A DNA stretch of 64,000 bases from contig OX352761.1 in NCBI GenBank assembly GCA_947095585.1, forward strand, positions 38,638,760 through 38,702,759, written 5' to 3'. This DNA is from Nephrocerus scutellatus (Eukaryota > Arthropoda > Insecta > Diptera > Pipunculidae). Positions 1 to 8,903 of this stretch are shown piece by piece. The number at the start of each line of letters is the position of its first letter. Positions within the stretch are counted from its first letter, which is position 1. Made by a program: the position numbers and the translations under genes. A model generated the notes under the pieces. That model was not told where the DNA came from. It ran no database searches and saw nothing but the letters and a program-made list of their open reading frames with translations.

Positions 1-850
1 GATAGCTGCCTTCTCTGTGTTACTTTTGGCCCATGGATTATTGGTTCTTCTGATGGGTGGAATATGTTTTATTGGTTTTTTTATTTCCTTTGTTGCCTTG
101 CACAGCGAAAAATTTGTAGATTTATCATTTGTAAGTTCTCTTAGGTACCGATCGAAGGATTGGTTTTCATTTCTTGAAATTTCGTTCTTAGTACTTCTGA
201 GATATGATTGAGTTGTGTTTTGTGGACTAGATACCTTGTTTCTTGCCATTTCCTTCGAAGTTTTCTTTTCTCAACAATCTATGAGTTTTTCTTTAACTCT
301 TTATACTTCTTTATATGTTAGGTGAAAGATAAAATCAAGCTGGGTTTTGGTTCGTGGATGAGTGTAAATACTTATCTCTTGCTATAATACTTCCTTAAAA
401 TAAATTAATTCTGTACGTTTATTAACTAAGGAATCGGATTTTTACGAATTATTTGGTCGTAGAGGCTCACGTAGATCGGGGAGTGATCGGAAGAGAGATC
501 TGTACTGTCTTCTATTATCAGATAATGTCTTTAGACTTGTTTTGTGATGAAAAAGTCTTTTAGATCAGGAGTTTTATTATGATCAGTTGGCCAGTAAGTA
601 GGTTTTCCTGTGGAAATGAAATCACATCCAGTTTCTTAAATGGATTTAAGTAGATCTCTTCCTTTAGTAGTTGTAGTTGTAGTTAATCTTGATCCCCAAT
701 ATATGTGCTTTGCGTTGAAGTCACTTCAGTTCATTATATTGATCAGGGACTTATTGATCGGAAACTATAAAATGTTTTGGAGGGCTATAAACTGCTGTGA
801 TTTATAAAGAATGTTCCTTGGTCCTCAAGGAAATTGTAGTTGCTTAAAAC
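1..850 (-). pseudogene. Jockey-clade non-LTR ORF2 fragment (endonuclease end and linker), open at left edge
   Basis: Reading the minus strand by eye gives pieces of a Jockey-type ORF2 in the correct order but in several frames. Near 690-750 is SDFNAKHIYWGS, the endonuclease metal/active-site motif (family form GDFNAKH). Near 450-620 is STGKPTYWPTDHNKTPDL and then LSSDHSPIYVSL, the closing SDH motif of the endonuclease fold. Near 1-260 is linker sequence (KWQETRY, then LCKATKEIKKP and NNPWAKS) that normally precedes the reverse transcriptase. Several stops and frameshifts separate the pieces, so this is a dead copy. The RT domain would lie to the left, outside the window. A change of G to S in the GDFN motif is visible. 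The clade call rests on motif resemblance only. Confidence 0.72.
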
Positions 851-1327
851 TCCATTGAACATAATTTCTCTTCCTCGCAGGGTTGGCTCCTCACTGGATA
901 ACCAAAAAAACTTCTCGGGTAATACTTTAAAAAAAAACCCCGGGAGGTTTTTTAGAGGTTAAAAATAAAAAAACTTCTTAAAAAAACTTCTTTTACATAG
1001 TAAAAGGAAGTATAGTAATCATGAAAATTTTCGAAATCAGGAGTCAGAAAAAGCAAATATAAAAAAATCTCTGTCTGTCTGTGTCCACTCTACAGCCCAG
1101 ACGCCTGAACTTATCGGAATGAAAATTTAAATTTATTTAAGCTTTTTACAAAATTTGTGAAAGGCCAGATCATTTTGACGGAAATCTGAGAGCCGGAAGT
1201 GACAGTTTACTTAGACAGTTTTTCGAGTTTTTGCAAATAACTCAAAAGATATAGATAGCACTTAGGAGAAATCTGTTAAGTGCAAAAGAAATGAAATTTA
1301 AACAAAAATAAAAAAAAAATAGTGCTG
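851..1327. other. Non-coding, no gene seen
   Basis: AT-rich sequence with A-runs (for example 928-938 and 1307-1320) and a CTGTCTGTCTGTGTCC stretch near 1071. The latter resembles the edges of the dispersed repeats elsewhere in the window. No coding motif was found on either strand. Confidence 0.5.
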
Positions 1328-1741
1328 GTAGTACACTCCTATGGGGGGTGGGTGAACGATATTAGTGATTCTATGGCTTTCGTGGTCGCTGAGTTGAATG
1401 GTGATGGTAAGACAGCTCTAGGGGGATGGGGTCGATATCTGACTGTTGGTGGGGGGGGGGGGGGGGGGGTGACCGATATTAGTGTCGATTTTATGGTTTT
1501 CGTGGTCACTGAGTTGAATGGTGATGGTAAGACAGCTCTGGTGATATGGGGTCGATAAGTGAGGGGGGTGGGGGGGGGGGGTAACCAACATTAGGGTCGA
1601 TTCTATGGTTTTATGGTTTTCGTGGTCGCTGAGTTGAATGGAGATGGTAAGACAGCTTTATGGGTATGTGATCGATAACGGAGAGGAGAGGGTGACCGAT
1701 ATTAGTGTCGATCCCATAGTTTCGGGGTCGCTGAGATAATA
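1328..1741 (+). repeat. G-rich minisatellite, about four units of 110-120 bp
   Basis: Units contain GACCGATATTAGTGTCGAT, GGTTTTCGTGGTCGCTGAG, then AATGGTGATGGTAAGACAGC and a GGGG-TCGATA end. Unit starts fall near 1352, 1471, 1583 and 1693. G-runs separate the units; the longest is 19 G at 1451-1469. The reverse complement of the same unit occurs at 17960-18360, 19690-19900, 39480-39959 and 49750-50280, each time inside or beside a Helitron. Here too it directly precedes a Helitron helicase remnant, so it belongs to that element. The short open frames across it are by-products of the repeat. Confidence 0.85.
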
Positions 1742-2632
1742 GTGGTGTATAGAATGGTACTCGGCGACCATTTGGCGACGAATTTGGGGGTGAGCACATT
1801 GTCGCCCCTACTTAAAATTGGAAAAGGTAGATTAGTAGCCGTGTTTTATGATCGATTTTTGATATCTGCCGCAGAACTAATAAATTTTATGTATCCGGCT
1901 GTTTCTCAAAACTACAACATTTTGAACCGGTTGCTTGAAGGGGCCATTCTTGCTACCAAAATGGAGACAACCACGAAATAAACAATCAAATACTTGCCAT
2001 GTTAATAGGCGTAGTCACTGAATATAAGTGTATCGATACCGTTGTAGATACTGATGAGGAATTAAATATCTAACTGAGTTCCTTAACTCACTTAATTCGT
2101 CTGGATTGCCACCACATCGTCTTACAGTTTGATCTCCAATTATTTTACTACGGATTCTCGACTCGCCAAAACTTTTCAACGGCACAAGACTGTGCGTAAA
2201 AGAGATGCCGGGAAATATAATTTAAGCGACTATATTTACAGAAAAGGGACAGTGTGAAACAGTTTTTATCCCACGGATAGCGCTCATTTCGACGGTCGGA
2301 CAGTTTATTAAGAACTGCGGAGTATAGATTTGATATTGTCATGCTTTTCCCACGGACAACTTTATTTAGCTTGCTCTGGGTTGGGTTGACCTAAGAATTT
2401 ATTTATTCCTGCTCTTGAAGGTGAAGCTAAAAACATTGTAGGTATACAACCAAGATTTGTTATAACTAATTTTATGTATGTTTATTTAATTTTATTTTAT
2501 AATTTGAATACTATAGCTATAATTTAAAATGTTATTTTGTCTAAAAAAAAAATCTAAAATTTTATCTTATAGATTGATATCATTTTTTCTACCCCTGCCT
2601 AAATACCTGGGCAACGCCGGGTAATCAGCTAG
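1742..2632 (+). pseudogene. Helitron 3' part: helicase C-terminal remnants and 3' terminus
   Basis: The first frame (1742-1981) reads SQNYNILNRLLEGAILATK, matching the Helitron Pif1-type helicase stretch before the last helicase motifs (family: NYKNLNWLLERAILAPKN). Later frames give NNQILAMLIGVVTEYKCID, a D-T-D-E-E motif and then scattered fragments, with many stops. The 3' end is classical: a short palindrome ACCTGGGCAACGCCGGGT (2606-2623) followed by ATCAG and CTAG at 2629-2632, with T as the next base. The same sequence occurs inverted at 38563-39460. No 5' terminus was found to the left; the G-rich minisatellite lies there. It is not functional. Confidence 0.8.
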
Positions 2633-2737
2633 TTTTTAATAAAATTCATTCTTTAGAACATAAAGAGGATAGGTGTTTCAAAAAATTCATTTGTTAAATG
2701 TTACTTAATAATGAGGTAACTATAATATATGTATGTG

Positions 2738-2779
2738 GGCGCCGTGGCTCAGTGGATAAGAGCATGGACTTCTGAGCAG
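2738..2779 (+). repeat. tRNA-derived SINE head (fragment)
   Basis: GGCGCCGTGGCTCAGTGG followed by ATAAGAGCATGGACTTCTGA resembles the 5' half of a tRNA, with an A-box-like TGGCTCAGTGG. The sequence breaks off into the G-rich minisatellite, so no B box or acceptor end is present. A related head is at 29544. A real tRNA is excluded by the missing 3' half. Confidence 0.55.
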
Positions 2780-2881
2780 GGGGGGGGGGGGTGACCGATA
2801 TTAGTGTCGATTTTATGGTTCCCGTGGTCGCTGAGTTGAATGGTGATGGTAAGACAGCTCTAGGGGGATGGGGTCGATAAC
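2780..2881 (+). repeat. Single G-rich minisatellite unit
   Basis: One unit of the 1328-1741 minisatellite, starting with a run of 12 or more G and ending GGGATGGGGTCGATA. It is fused directly to the hAT transposase relic on its right and to the SINE head on its left. The open frame reading through the junction is therefore a chimera and not a gene. Confidence 0.8.
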
Positions 2882-3640
2882 TCTATGTCTATGTTCGAGC
2901 ACCTCCGGTTTGAATATACCAGTTTCAGTTTCACTAAGCAATTTGCGCAAATATTTTGGATGTATCATGTTTGCTAAATAGTGAGCCCCAGTGAGTACAC
3001 TTTTCATTTGTTTTATAATTAAAGGTCTTTTTGTTAATAAGATCACGTTATTCAGAAAATTATACCAGATTTCGACAGCTGTGGCAATTAAAGTAGAATC
3101 ATCTTGCAGGTCATCTAATGCTATTCTTATTTGAGATAACATTTGTTGAACATTTAAGGCCTCTTTGTACAATTGTGCATTATTTAAAATTTAGTGGATA
3201 TCGTTATTAAATTCATTTAAATGATCTGATCTTATTTGTGCATAGAAGTGAAATAAATGTTAAGCAATCGTCATAAGAATTCACCCTTACATCATTTGGC
3301 AGTTGAGGCATAACTCCATGTTTTTCTTTTAACCATCCATGTGACTAGTGATGATTTCTAAAGTATTTTTGTACACCTATTATTTGTTTGGTGACTTCTA
3401 CTGGAATTATATCTTTGTATAAAAGATTGATCATATGTGCTGAGCAGTCATAAGAAAAAATCCCATGGCGTTCCTCTAAAATATCATTCTTTTTTTTCAC
3501 CTTGTTTTCATAATCCGTGCAACAGGCGAATATTTCTTTATTGTATTTAGTTTTTATGAAGTCAATTGATTTTTCAATGATCGGTTATTTCTTCATCAAT
3601 TTCAAGAAGGGCCTTATCAGCTAGTTGTTTTCTGCTTGGG
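2882..3640 (-). pseudogene. hAT-superfamily transposase relic
   Basis: The minus strand reads in order ACCTDYENKVKKKND, IFSYDCSAHMINLLYKDI (around 3440-3500), QIIGVQKYFRNHH, a stop, then SHGWLKEKHGVMPQLPND, NSYDDCLTF, and after a frame change LIIKQMKSVLTGAHYLANMI (about 2930-3010). The CSAH-(M/L)-NLL block, the WL...LP...DCL block and the AH-LAN block are characteristic of hAT transposases of the kind often annotated as zinc-finger BED proteins. The N-terminal BED finger and the C-terminal dimerisation region are not visible. The C-terminal end is replaced by minisatellite. Stops and frameshifts make it non-functional. Confidence 0.68.
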
Positions 3641-3754
3641 GCGGGTTTATGATTATGTATTATGATTACATATTGGTTATTTAGTTAATATTTTAATTGA
3701 ATTTTAACACTTGAATAAAAACCCGAAAAAACCCACATAAAAAACCCGGGTTGT

Positions 3755-3950
3755 TTCGAATCCTGTTTCCTCGTAGTGTTCTATACACTGCTTGACAATA
3801 ATTGCTCTGCCTCTTCTGCCATTATTGTTTGGATGGTTTGTACAATATGTCTCGTAGTTGTTAAATTATTGATGTGTTAAATGTGTCTCCGATATTAAAC
3901 ATACATCAATGTTCTTTAGCTCAAGGACAGCTTGGAGTTCATATTGGGAT
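3755..3950 (-). pseudogene. Jockey-clade endonuclease N-terminal fragment
   Basis: The minus strand reads LELKNIDVCLISETHLTHQ, a stop, then NNYETYCTNHPNN and GRAIIVKQCIEHYEETGF. The D-V-C-L-I-S-E-T-H segment carries the catalytic Glu motif of apurinic-type endonucleases in Jockey elements. The same module in plus orientation is seen at 5126-5743 (ISETHFTSQS). About 65 codons survive with at least one stop. Relation to the flanking hAT and RTE relics is only adjacency. Confidence 0.65.
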
Positions 3951-3984
3951 GGGACACAGTTTACGGATCTATGTAACAAGATCT

Positions 3985-4465
3985 AAATTACATTTAGATT
4001 CTTTTAATTTTCTCAAGATAGTTAGAATTTTATTTATTTGAAATTAGTTTTGGTATGTCTTTTTTATCTTTGGAAATGTGGTACTGTTTTGTCTTGTAAT
4101 TGATTTTTACTTTCGCCCTTATTAATCGGTGGTCACTTTCAAAATTCAATCTGTTTACTATGGAAACATCTTGTACTGTTTTTCTCTTGTTTGTAACTAT
4201 AAAGTCAATCTCGTTTTTGAAACGGTTAGGAGATATCCATGTCCATTTATTTTTTGTCTTTTTCTTAAGGAGACTATTTTGCTACAGCCAAGTGACAATT
4301 TTTCATTAATAATCTTATTGAGATGTCCATAAGAAGATTCAATTTGGTCTTCACTTGAAGCTTAAGTGGGAGCGTAAGCTTGTGTAATTATAACTTGTGC
4401 TTTATTGATCTCTGGCTCGCATGACACTATCCGTTCATTATATAGAGTAATATTTTTAATATTCC
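3985..4465 (-). pseudogene. RTE-clade endonuclease fragment
   Basis: The minus strand reads NITLYNERIVSCEPEINK then AQVIITQAYAPT (about 4375-4465), and later WTWISPNRFKNEIDFIVTN, KTVQDVSIVN and ESDHRLIRAKVKINYKTKQ (about 4070-4240). QAYAPT, EIDFI and SDHRL are the ordered endonuclease motifs of RTE-type non-LTR elements. Stops and frame changes separate the two halves. The upstream end is cut by the family A repeat starting near 4466. Bases 4409-4465 of this fragment reappear inside the LOA element at 8474 (see findings). Confidence 0.7.
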
Positions 4466-5092
4466 GTTCTCTTTAGTAGTTTTACTTCGCGTGTGTGTTT
4501 GTTTGTTTGTCGTGGAATCTTGCAATCAATTTTTAACCCACTTCCCAAAGTCCGATTTTATTGAAACTTTGCACACATGACCCTCGGGCCTCGGGGTCGA
4601 GGGGCTCCCATACAAATATTTTACAAAATTTACCCGATTTTCTTCAAATTATATATACATGTATCTCCGATGGACAACACTTTCTGTAAACATTTTGGTG
4701 ACCCCGGACCCTGGTGTCGGGAGTGCCCATACAACTTTTTAAAAAAAATTAACCCGATTTTCTTCAAATTTTATATACATGTTTATATACAAATTATAGA
4801 GACCCTGGGCCCCGGGGTCGTGACGCCCCATACAAATTCTTAAAAAAAATAACCCGATGTTCTTCAAATTTCATTTAAATGTGTATATCCGATGAACAAC
4901 ACTTTCTGTAAAATTTTGGAGACCCCGGGCCCCGGGGTCGTGAGTCCCTACACAATTTTTTTTAAAAATTAACCCGATTTTTTCAAATTTTATATACATG
5001 TATTTTTCCGATGGACAAGACTTTAAAAATTTTGGAGACTTAAAGCTTCCAAATTTATCTCCCGGTGAAAAAGTGGCCAACAATTTCGCCAT
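4466..5092 (+). repeat. Family A dispersed repeat with internal tandem units
   Basis: Begins TTCTCTTTAGTAGTTTTACT and then TTCGCGTG, a variant of the TAAATTCTCTATATTA...GCGTGCCCGTGG family start. It continues with AATTTTTAACCCACTT and about five imperfect units of about 110 bp, each with CCCGATTTTCTTCAAATT, TACATGTATCTCCGATGG, ACAACACTTTCTGTAAA and a GGGCCCCGGGGTC-like GC core. Such repeats recur at least ten times in the window in both orientations. No coding capacity; the short frames through it reflect the periodicity. Confidence 0.8.
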
Positions 5093-5125
5093 ACAAAAAA
5101 AAACAAAAGTCTCCTAGATGTTCTT

Positions 5126-5868
5126 AAGAATCATGGCTTGGAACGCTTCGAACGAATTGTCGAGACATCTGAATGAGCTTCGTGCTCGTGCATTTGTTTG
5201 ATATCTGAAACTCATTTTACAAGCCAATCATACATCAATTTGAAGAATTATATTCTTTATCATACGAATTAATCTAACATGCAGCTTGTAGCTGTACTAC
5301 TCCATCAATAAGGAAAACTCATAGGAAATAAGAAAAAACTTCGACGAAGGTGGCAACAGACGCGTCCGCCTTTTGACAAAGCAACATTAACCAAGGCAAC
5401 TCAAGACCTTGAACTCAAAATAAAGAATCATGGCTTGGAACGCTTCGAACGATTTGTCGAGACATCTGAATGAGCTTCGTGCAGTATAATATACAGAAAA
5501 TATAAACATTTGTTTGATATCTGAAACTCATTTTACAAGCCAATCATATATCAATTTGAAGAATTATATTCTTTATCATACGAATTAATCTAACATGCAG
5601 CTTGGAGCTGTACTCCTCCATCAATAAGGAAAACTCATAGGAAATAAGAAAAAACTTCGACGAAGGTGGCAACAGACGCGTCCGCCTTTTGACAAAGCAA
5701 CATTAACCAAGGCAACTCAAGACCTTGAACTCAAAATAAAGCAAATCAGGAATGAGTCAATTAACTATCTGCTGATAAGACCATTGACTATTATTGTGTG
5801 AGCTAAGGTACTAGTAATAGTACTTAAAAGAAAAAAAAGCTCCAGGTTTTCACCCAATTACCGAAGAT
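5126..5868 (+). pseudogene. Tandemly duplicated Jockey ORF2 fragment
   Basis: Two direct copies of about 300 bp start at 5126 and 5423, with a small indel near 5480-5505. Each encodes, in shifting frames, AWNASNELSRHLNELRA (family WNANGL), ISETHFTSQSYINLKNYIL, and RRRWQQTRPPFDKATLTK, so endonuclease N-terminus is joined directly to the linker before the RT. The intervening endonuclease is deleted in both copies, so the deletion predates the duplication. After 5743 the sequence continues as IKQIRNESINYLL and fades near 5868. Confidence 0.7.
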
Positions 5869-5889
5869 GTTCTTAAACAACAAGATGTT

Positions 5890-6085
5890 CTTATGGTACC
5901 TGAATCATGTAAGGACCTTATACTGGCCAACATCTGTACTTCCCTGTTTGGAAGAATAATTTATATTCAACGTTTCCAGAACAAAATCCTTAGGTGTATT
6001 TTGAATGATCCTTGGTACATCAGAAATAGTGAGATTCATCGAGATTTAAGGTTTCCTACGTTGCTCTTACTAGCTTCTCTAATAT
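5890..6085 (+). pseudogene. Jockey ORF2 C-terminal fragment
   Basis: The open frame contains RFQNKILRCILNDPWYIRNS then EIHRDLRFPT, the conserved end of Jockey-type ORF2 after the RT domain. A diverged copy with the same QNKVLRCITDAPWYVRNSDL block is at 15718-15790. It is preceded by unrelated sequence, so the RT proper is missing. Confidence 0.7.
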
Positions 6086-6548
6086 AACATGAATTTCAAT
6101 TGGTACAATTTACTTTATATATCAAGCCGCTTGTTTGACATAAAGCGATTTTGTCTTTAAATTTTGTGTAAATGTCAGAAGTTTTACTTATAATTTTGTT
6201 AGCTATAAATAAATTATCAGTAATTTTTTAATGTTTTTTCAATTTTCTCGGTCAATTTTGGTATATATGGAAGTAATCCGTATTTAATATTGGCATTATT
6301 AAGATTTTTTTTTTATATGTGTATAATAATTGTTTTATTGGGTAATTTTTCCTAGTTAATATTTTTATGATTTTTTTTATCAGTGTTCTGTCTAAATTCA
6401 GTGTCAGTCAAGTATAAAACTCTTAGTATGAAAGAAATTGACACATTCTTGTTCATTGTGTAGGGGTGTGTCGACAAAAAATTAAGAAGTGAAACTGAAG
6501 CAATTTCCTTCTTATACCATTCTGTTTAAATGTTGTTATTTTGGATTC
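6086..6548. other. AT-rich non-coding, no gene seen
   Basis: Very AT-rich with T-runs and no coding motifs. It may be the 3' tail of the Jockey fragment and unique DNA. Confidence 0.4.
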
Positions 6549-6886
6549 CATGACATTTTCTAGAAAAACATTTGCTAGAAAAACATTTTCTCGAAAAACA
6601 TTTGCTCGAAAACATTTTCTCGAAAAACATTTGCTCGAACGTAATTTTTTGGTAAAATAAATAACCGAAAAATTTTAAAAAAAACTCACGTTTCGCGAAC
6701 AAAAATTACTCGCGATAGTTTTTAGAAGGATGAAAACATAGACTATTTAGTTTTCGAGAAAATGTTTTTCGAGCAAATGTCGTTTTATACATTTTCTAGC
6801 AAATGTTCTTCGAGCAAATGTTTTTCGAGAAAATGTTTTTCTAGCAAATGTTTTTCGAGCAAATGTTTTTCGAGTAAGTGTCTGGG
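6549..6886. mobile_element. Fold-back-like inverted repeat made of short tandem units
   Basis: The left arm (about 6553-6640) is a tandem of CATTTTCTCGAAAAA and CATTTGCTCGAAAAA units. The right arm (about 6750-6880) is the reverse complement, TTTTTCGAGCAAATG and TTTTTCGAGAAAATG units. The loop (about 6640-6750) has no coding sequence. Inverted arms built of short tandem repeats are the hallmark of Foldback-type elements; no target duplication was identified. I infer a MITE or fold-back relic. Confidence 0.6.
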
Positions 6887-7290
6887 TACCGTTATTTTGT
6901 CTATATAATTTTATGTTTAAAAATGGAAGAGTGTTAATGGTTTCTTTTTCAATTGTAAATTTTAATTTTTTGTGAAACTAATTTAGTAATAGTGGTATTT
7001 TGTTTAAATTTGAAGGTGTTGTGTGTAATTTACTGTAGCAACATTTTCATATTAGTTTAATTTTTAATTCGGTCGAATATAACAACAAAAATAAATTGTT
7101 TAAAATTTTTATTAATTTCTGAAAAGTCAGAAAATTAATTTACAACTTATCCTTTTTTCCTTGATAATAGTCAGCAAGACCGAATTATTGGCAAATATTA
7201 TAATTTTAATATACGATTAATAAATTAATAAATAAGCAATACGATTAAAATTTGATAAAAATGTGTCTGATGATAAAATTTTACATTTTC
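6887..7290. other. AT-rich non-coding, no gene seen
   Basis: No motif on either strand except CCAATAATTCGGTCTTG in inverted form near 7175-7190, which recurs near 38320 and suggests a further dispersed repeat. Confidence 0.4.
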
Positions 7291-7511
7291 CCCTTCACTA
7301 TATTACAACAGGATGGGTGGGAGTGCATTATAACCTTCCTACACATGCCAATATATAAAATTTCATTAAAATCGGTTGGTAAATGTTGCTGATATTTACA
7401 TTCTACATTAGTCCCCCTTTGTGAGGGGGAAGAAGGGTTTACTATGGCCTATAACATTCCCTCATCTGCCAAAAACATGAATTGAAAATTTCATAAAAAT
7501 CGCCTGACGTT

Positions 7512-8473
7512 TTACCACATTATACGACTGCTCAGTTCCTTCGTGAATGCCACCACATCTGACAATGCGATTGGTCTTGCATTCGGCCATGGAACTGTAT
7601 AGGCCTTGAGATGTTTTATTCTTTTCTGGGTGAGGGCTACGCATACGAAGAGTGTATGCTCTGACGTTTCCTTTGCCTCGTTACAGAATCGGCATCGGTC
7701 CGATTGGGATTTGCCCATTTTCAAAAGATGGTCATGGAATGGGCCATGTCCTGTCATATACCAGATAAGTGTTCTTAGTGTATGGCGGTCCAGTTTGATG
7801 GCCCTGTCCATATGACTAATGTTGTAGTTTAGAAGCTTCTTGGCTTGTCTCATCCCAGACGAAGAATTCCATTCCGCTTCGATAGTAGCGTTTTCCCACT
7901 CTTTAATTTTTCTGTTAATATGGCATTTGGAATAGGCAATGCTGGGTTCTGGGCCAGTGAAAATTCCTTCTGCGCCTTCTCTTGCACATAGGTCTGCTGC
8001 CTCGTTTCCTGATATGCCTGAGTGTCCGGGAGACCACATAAGTGTGATTTTGTTGTTTTTGGCCAGTTCTTCTAAGTGGCGGAAACAGCTCCACGTTGTT
8101 TTAGAGTAAAAGACTGGACCTTTTAATGCTAGCAATGCTGCTTGACTGTCTGAGATCACATAGATCTCGGTTCTTCTGTACTTTCTTTAAGTACATTCCA
8201 GGACGCAGGCTGCTATTGCTATAGTTTCTGCCTGGATTACTGTTGGATATCTACCTAGGGGTATTCGTAGGGTGATTCTGGGTCCGAATACTCCTGCTCC
8301 GGTTCCTGTGTTTGTTTTTGATCCGTCTGGATACCAGATGGATGCATGATTTGGAATGGTACTTATGATATTTTCAACTTGATTCCGATCGGGTATTTAA
8401 ATCGAAAAATTCCTTTTGAAATGAGTAGTTTTTATCATTAGGTCTGATGGTTGGACGGTTACATATTCCAAGT
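7512..8473 (-). pseudogene. LOA ORF2: RNase H domain and C-terminal CCHC-type motif
   Basis: The reading enters from the insertion boundary with NLEYVTVQPSDL, then HASIWYPDGSKTNTGTGAG (first RNase H Asp), QAETIAIAACVLECT (Glu), ISDSQAALLAL (second Asp) and LMWSPGHSGISGNEAADLCA (His/Asp region). A C-terminal C-R-F-C-N-E-A-K-E-T-S-E-H-T-L-F-V-C knuckle follows, and the frame ends at 7512. A TAA at 8187-8189 breaks the domain in frame between ECT and RKYRRTE, and another stop lies upstream near 8400. All four RNase H acidic motifs remain recognisable, so decay is recent or mild. Confidence 0.8.
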
Positions 8474-8903
8474 TCTCTGGCTCGCATGACACTATCCGTT
8501 CATTATATAGAGTAATATTTTTAATATTCCGTTCTCTTTAGTAGTTTTACTTCGCGTGCCCGTGTGTGTTTGTTTGTTTGCCGTGGAATCTTGCAATCAA
8601 TTTTTAGCCCACTTCCCAAAGTCCGATTTTATTGAAACTTTGCACACATGACCCTCGGGGTCGAGGGGCTCCCATGCAAATATTTTACAAAATTTACCCG
8701 ATTTTCTTCAAATTATATATACATGTATCTCCGATGGACAACACTTTCTGTAAAAATTTTGGTTACCCCGGACCCTGGTGTCGGGAGTGCCCATACAACT
8801 TTTTTAAAAAAATTAACCCGATTTTCTTCAAATTTTTGTATACATGTTTATATACAAATTATAGAGACCCTGGGCCCCGGGGTCGTGACGCCCCATACAA
8901 ATT
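8474..8903 (+). repeat. 430-bp insert copied from 4409-4838
   Basis: The sequence matches 4409-4838 in the same orientation with a few small indels. It includes 57 bp of RTE endonuclease coding sequence (CTCTGGCTCGCATGACACTA...) followed by the start of a family A repeat, and both edges of the match are abrupt. It separates RT (ending SCPTAA) from the RNase H region of the LOA element. The expected conserved sequence after CPTAA (family: LEVLL...) is absent, so some target DNA was lost. See findings. Confidence 0.75.

Noticed and set aside
2813..3172. 119-codon frame as an intact gene
   Set aside because: Its C-terminal third is minisatellite (SYHHHSTQRP) fused to a hAT transposase relic; upstream transposase sequence is in other frames with stops.
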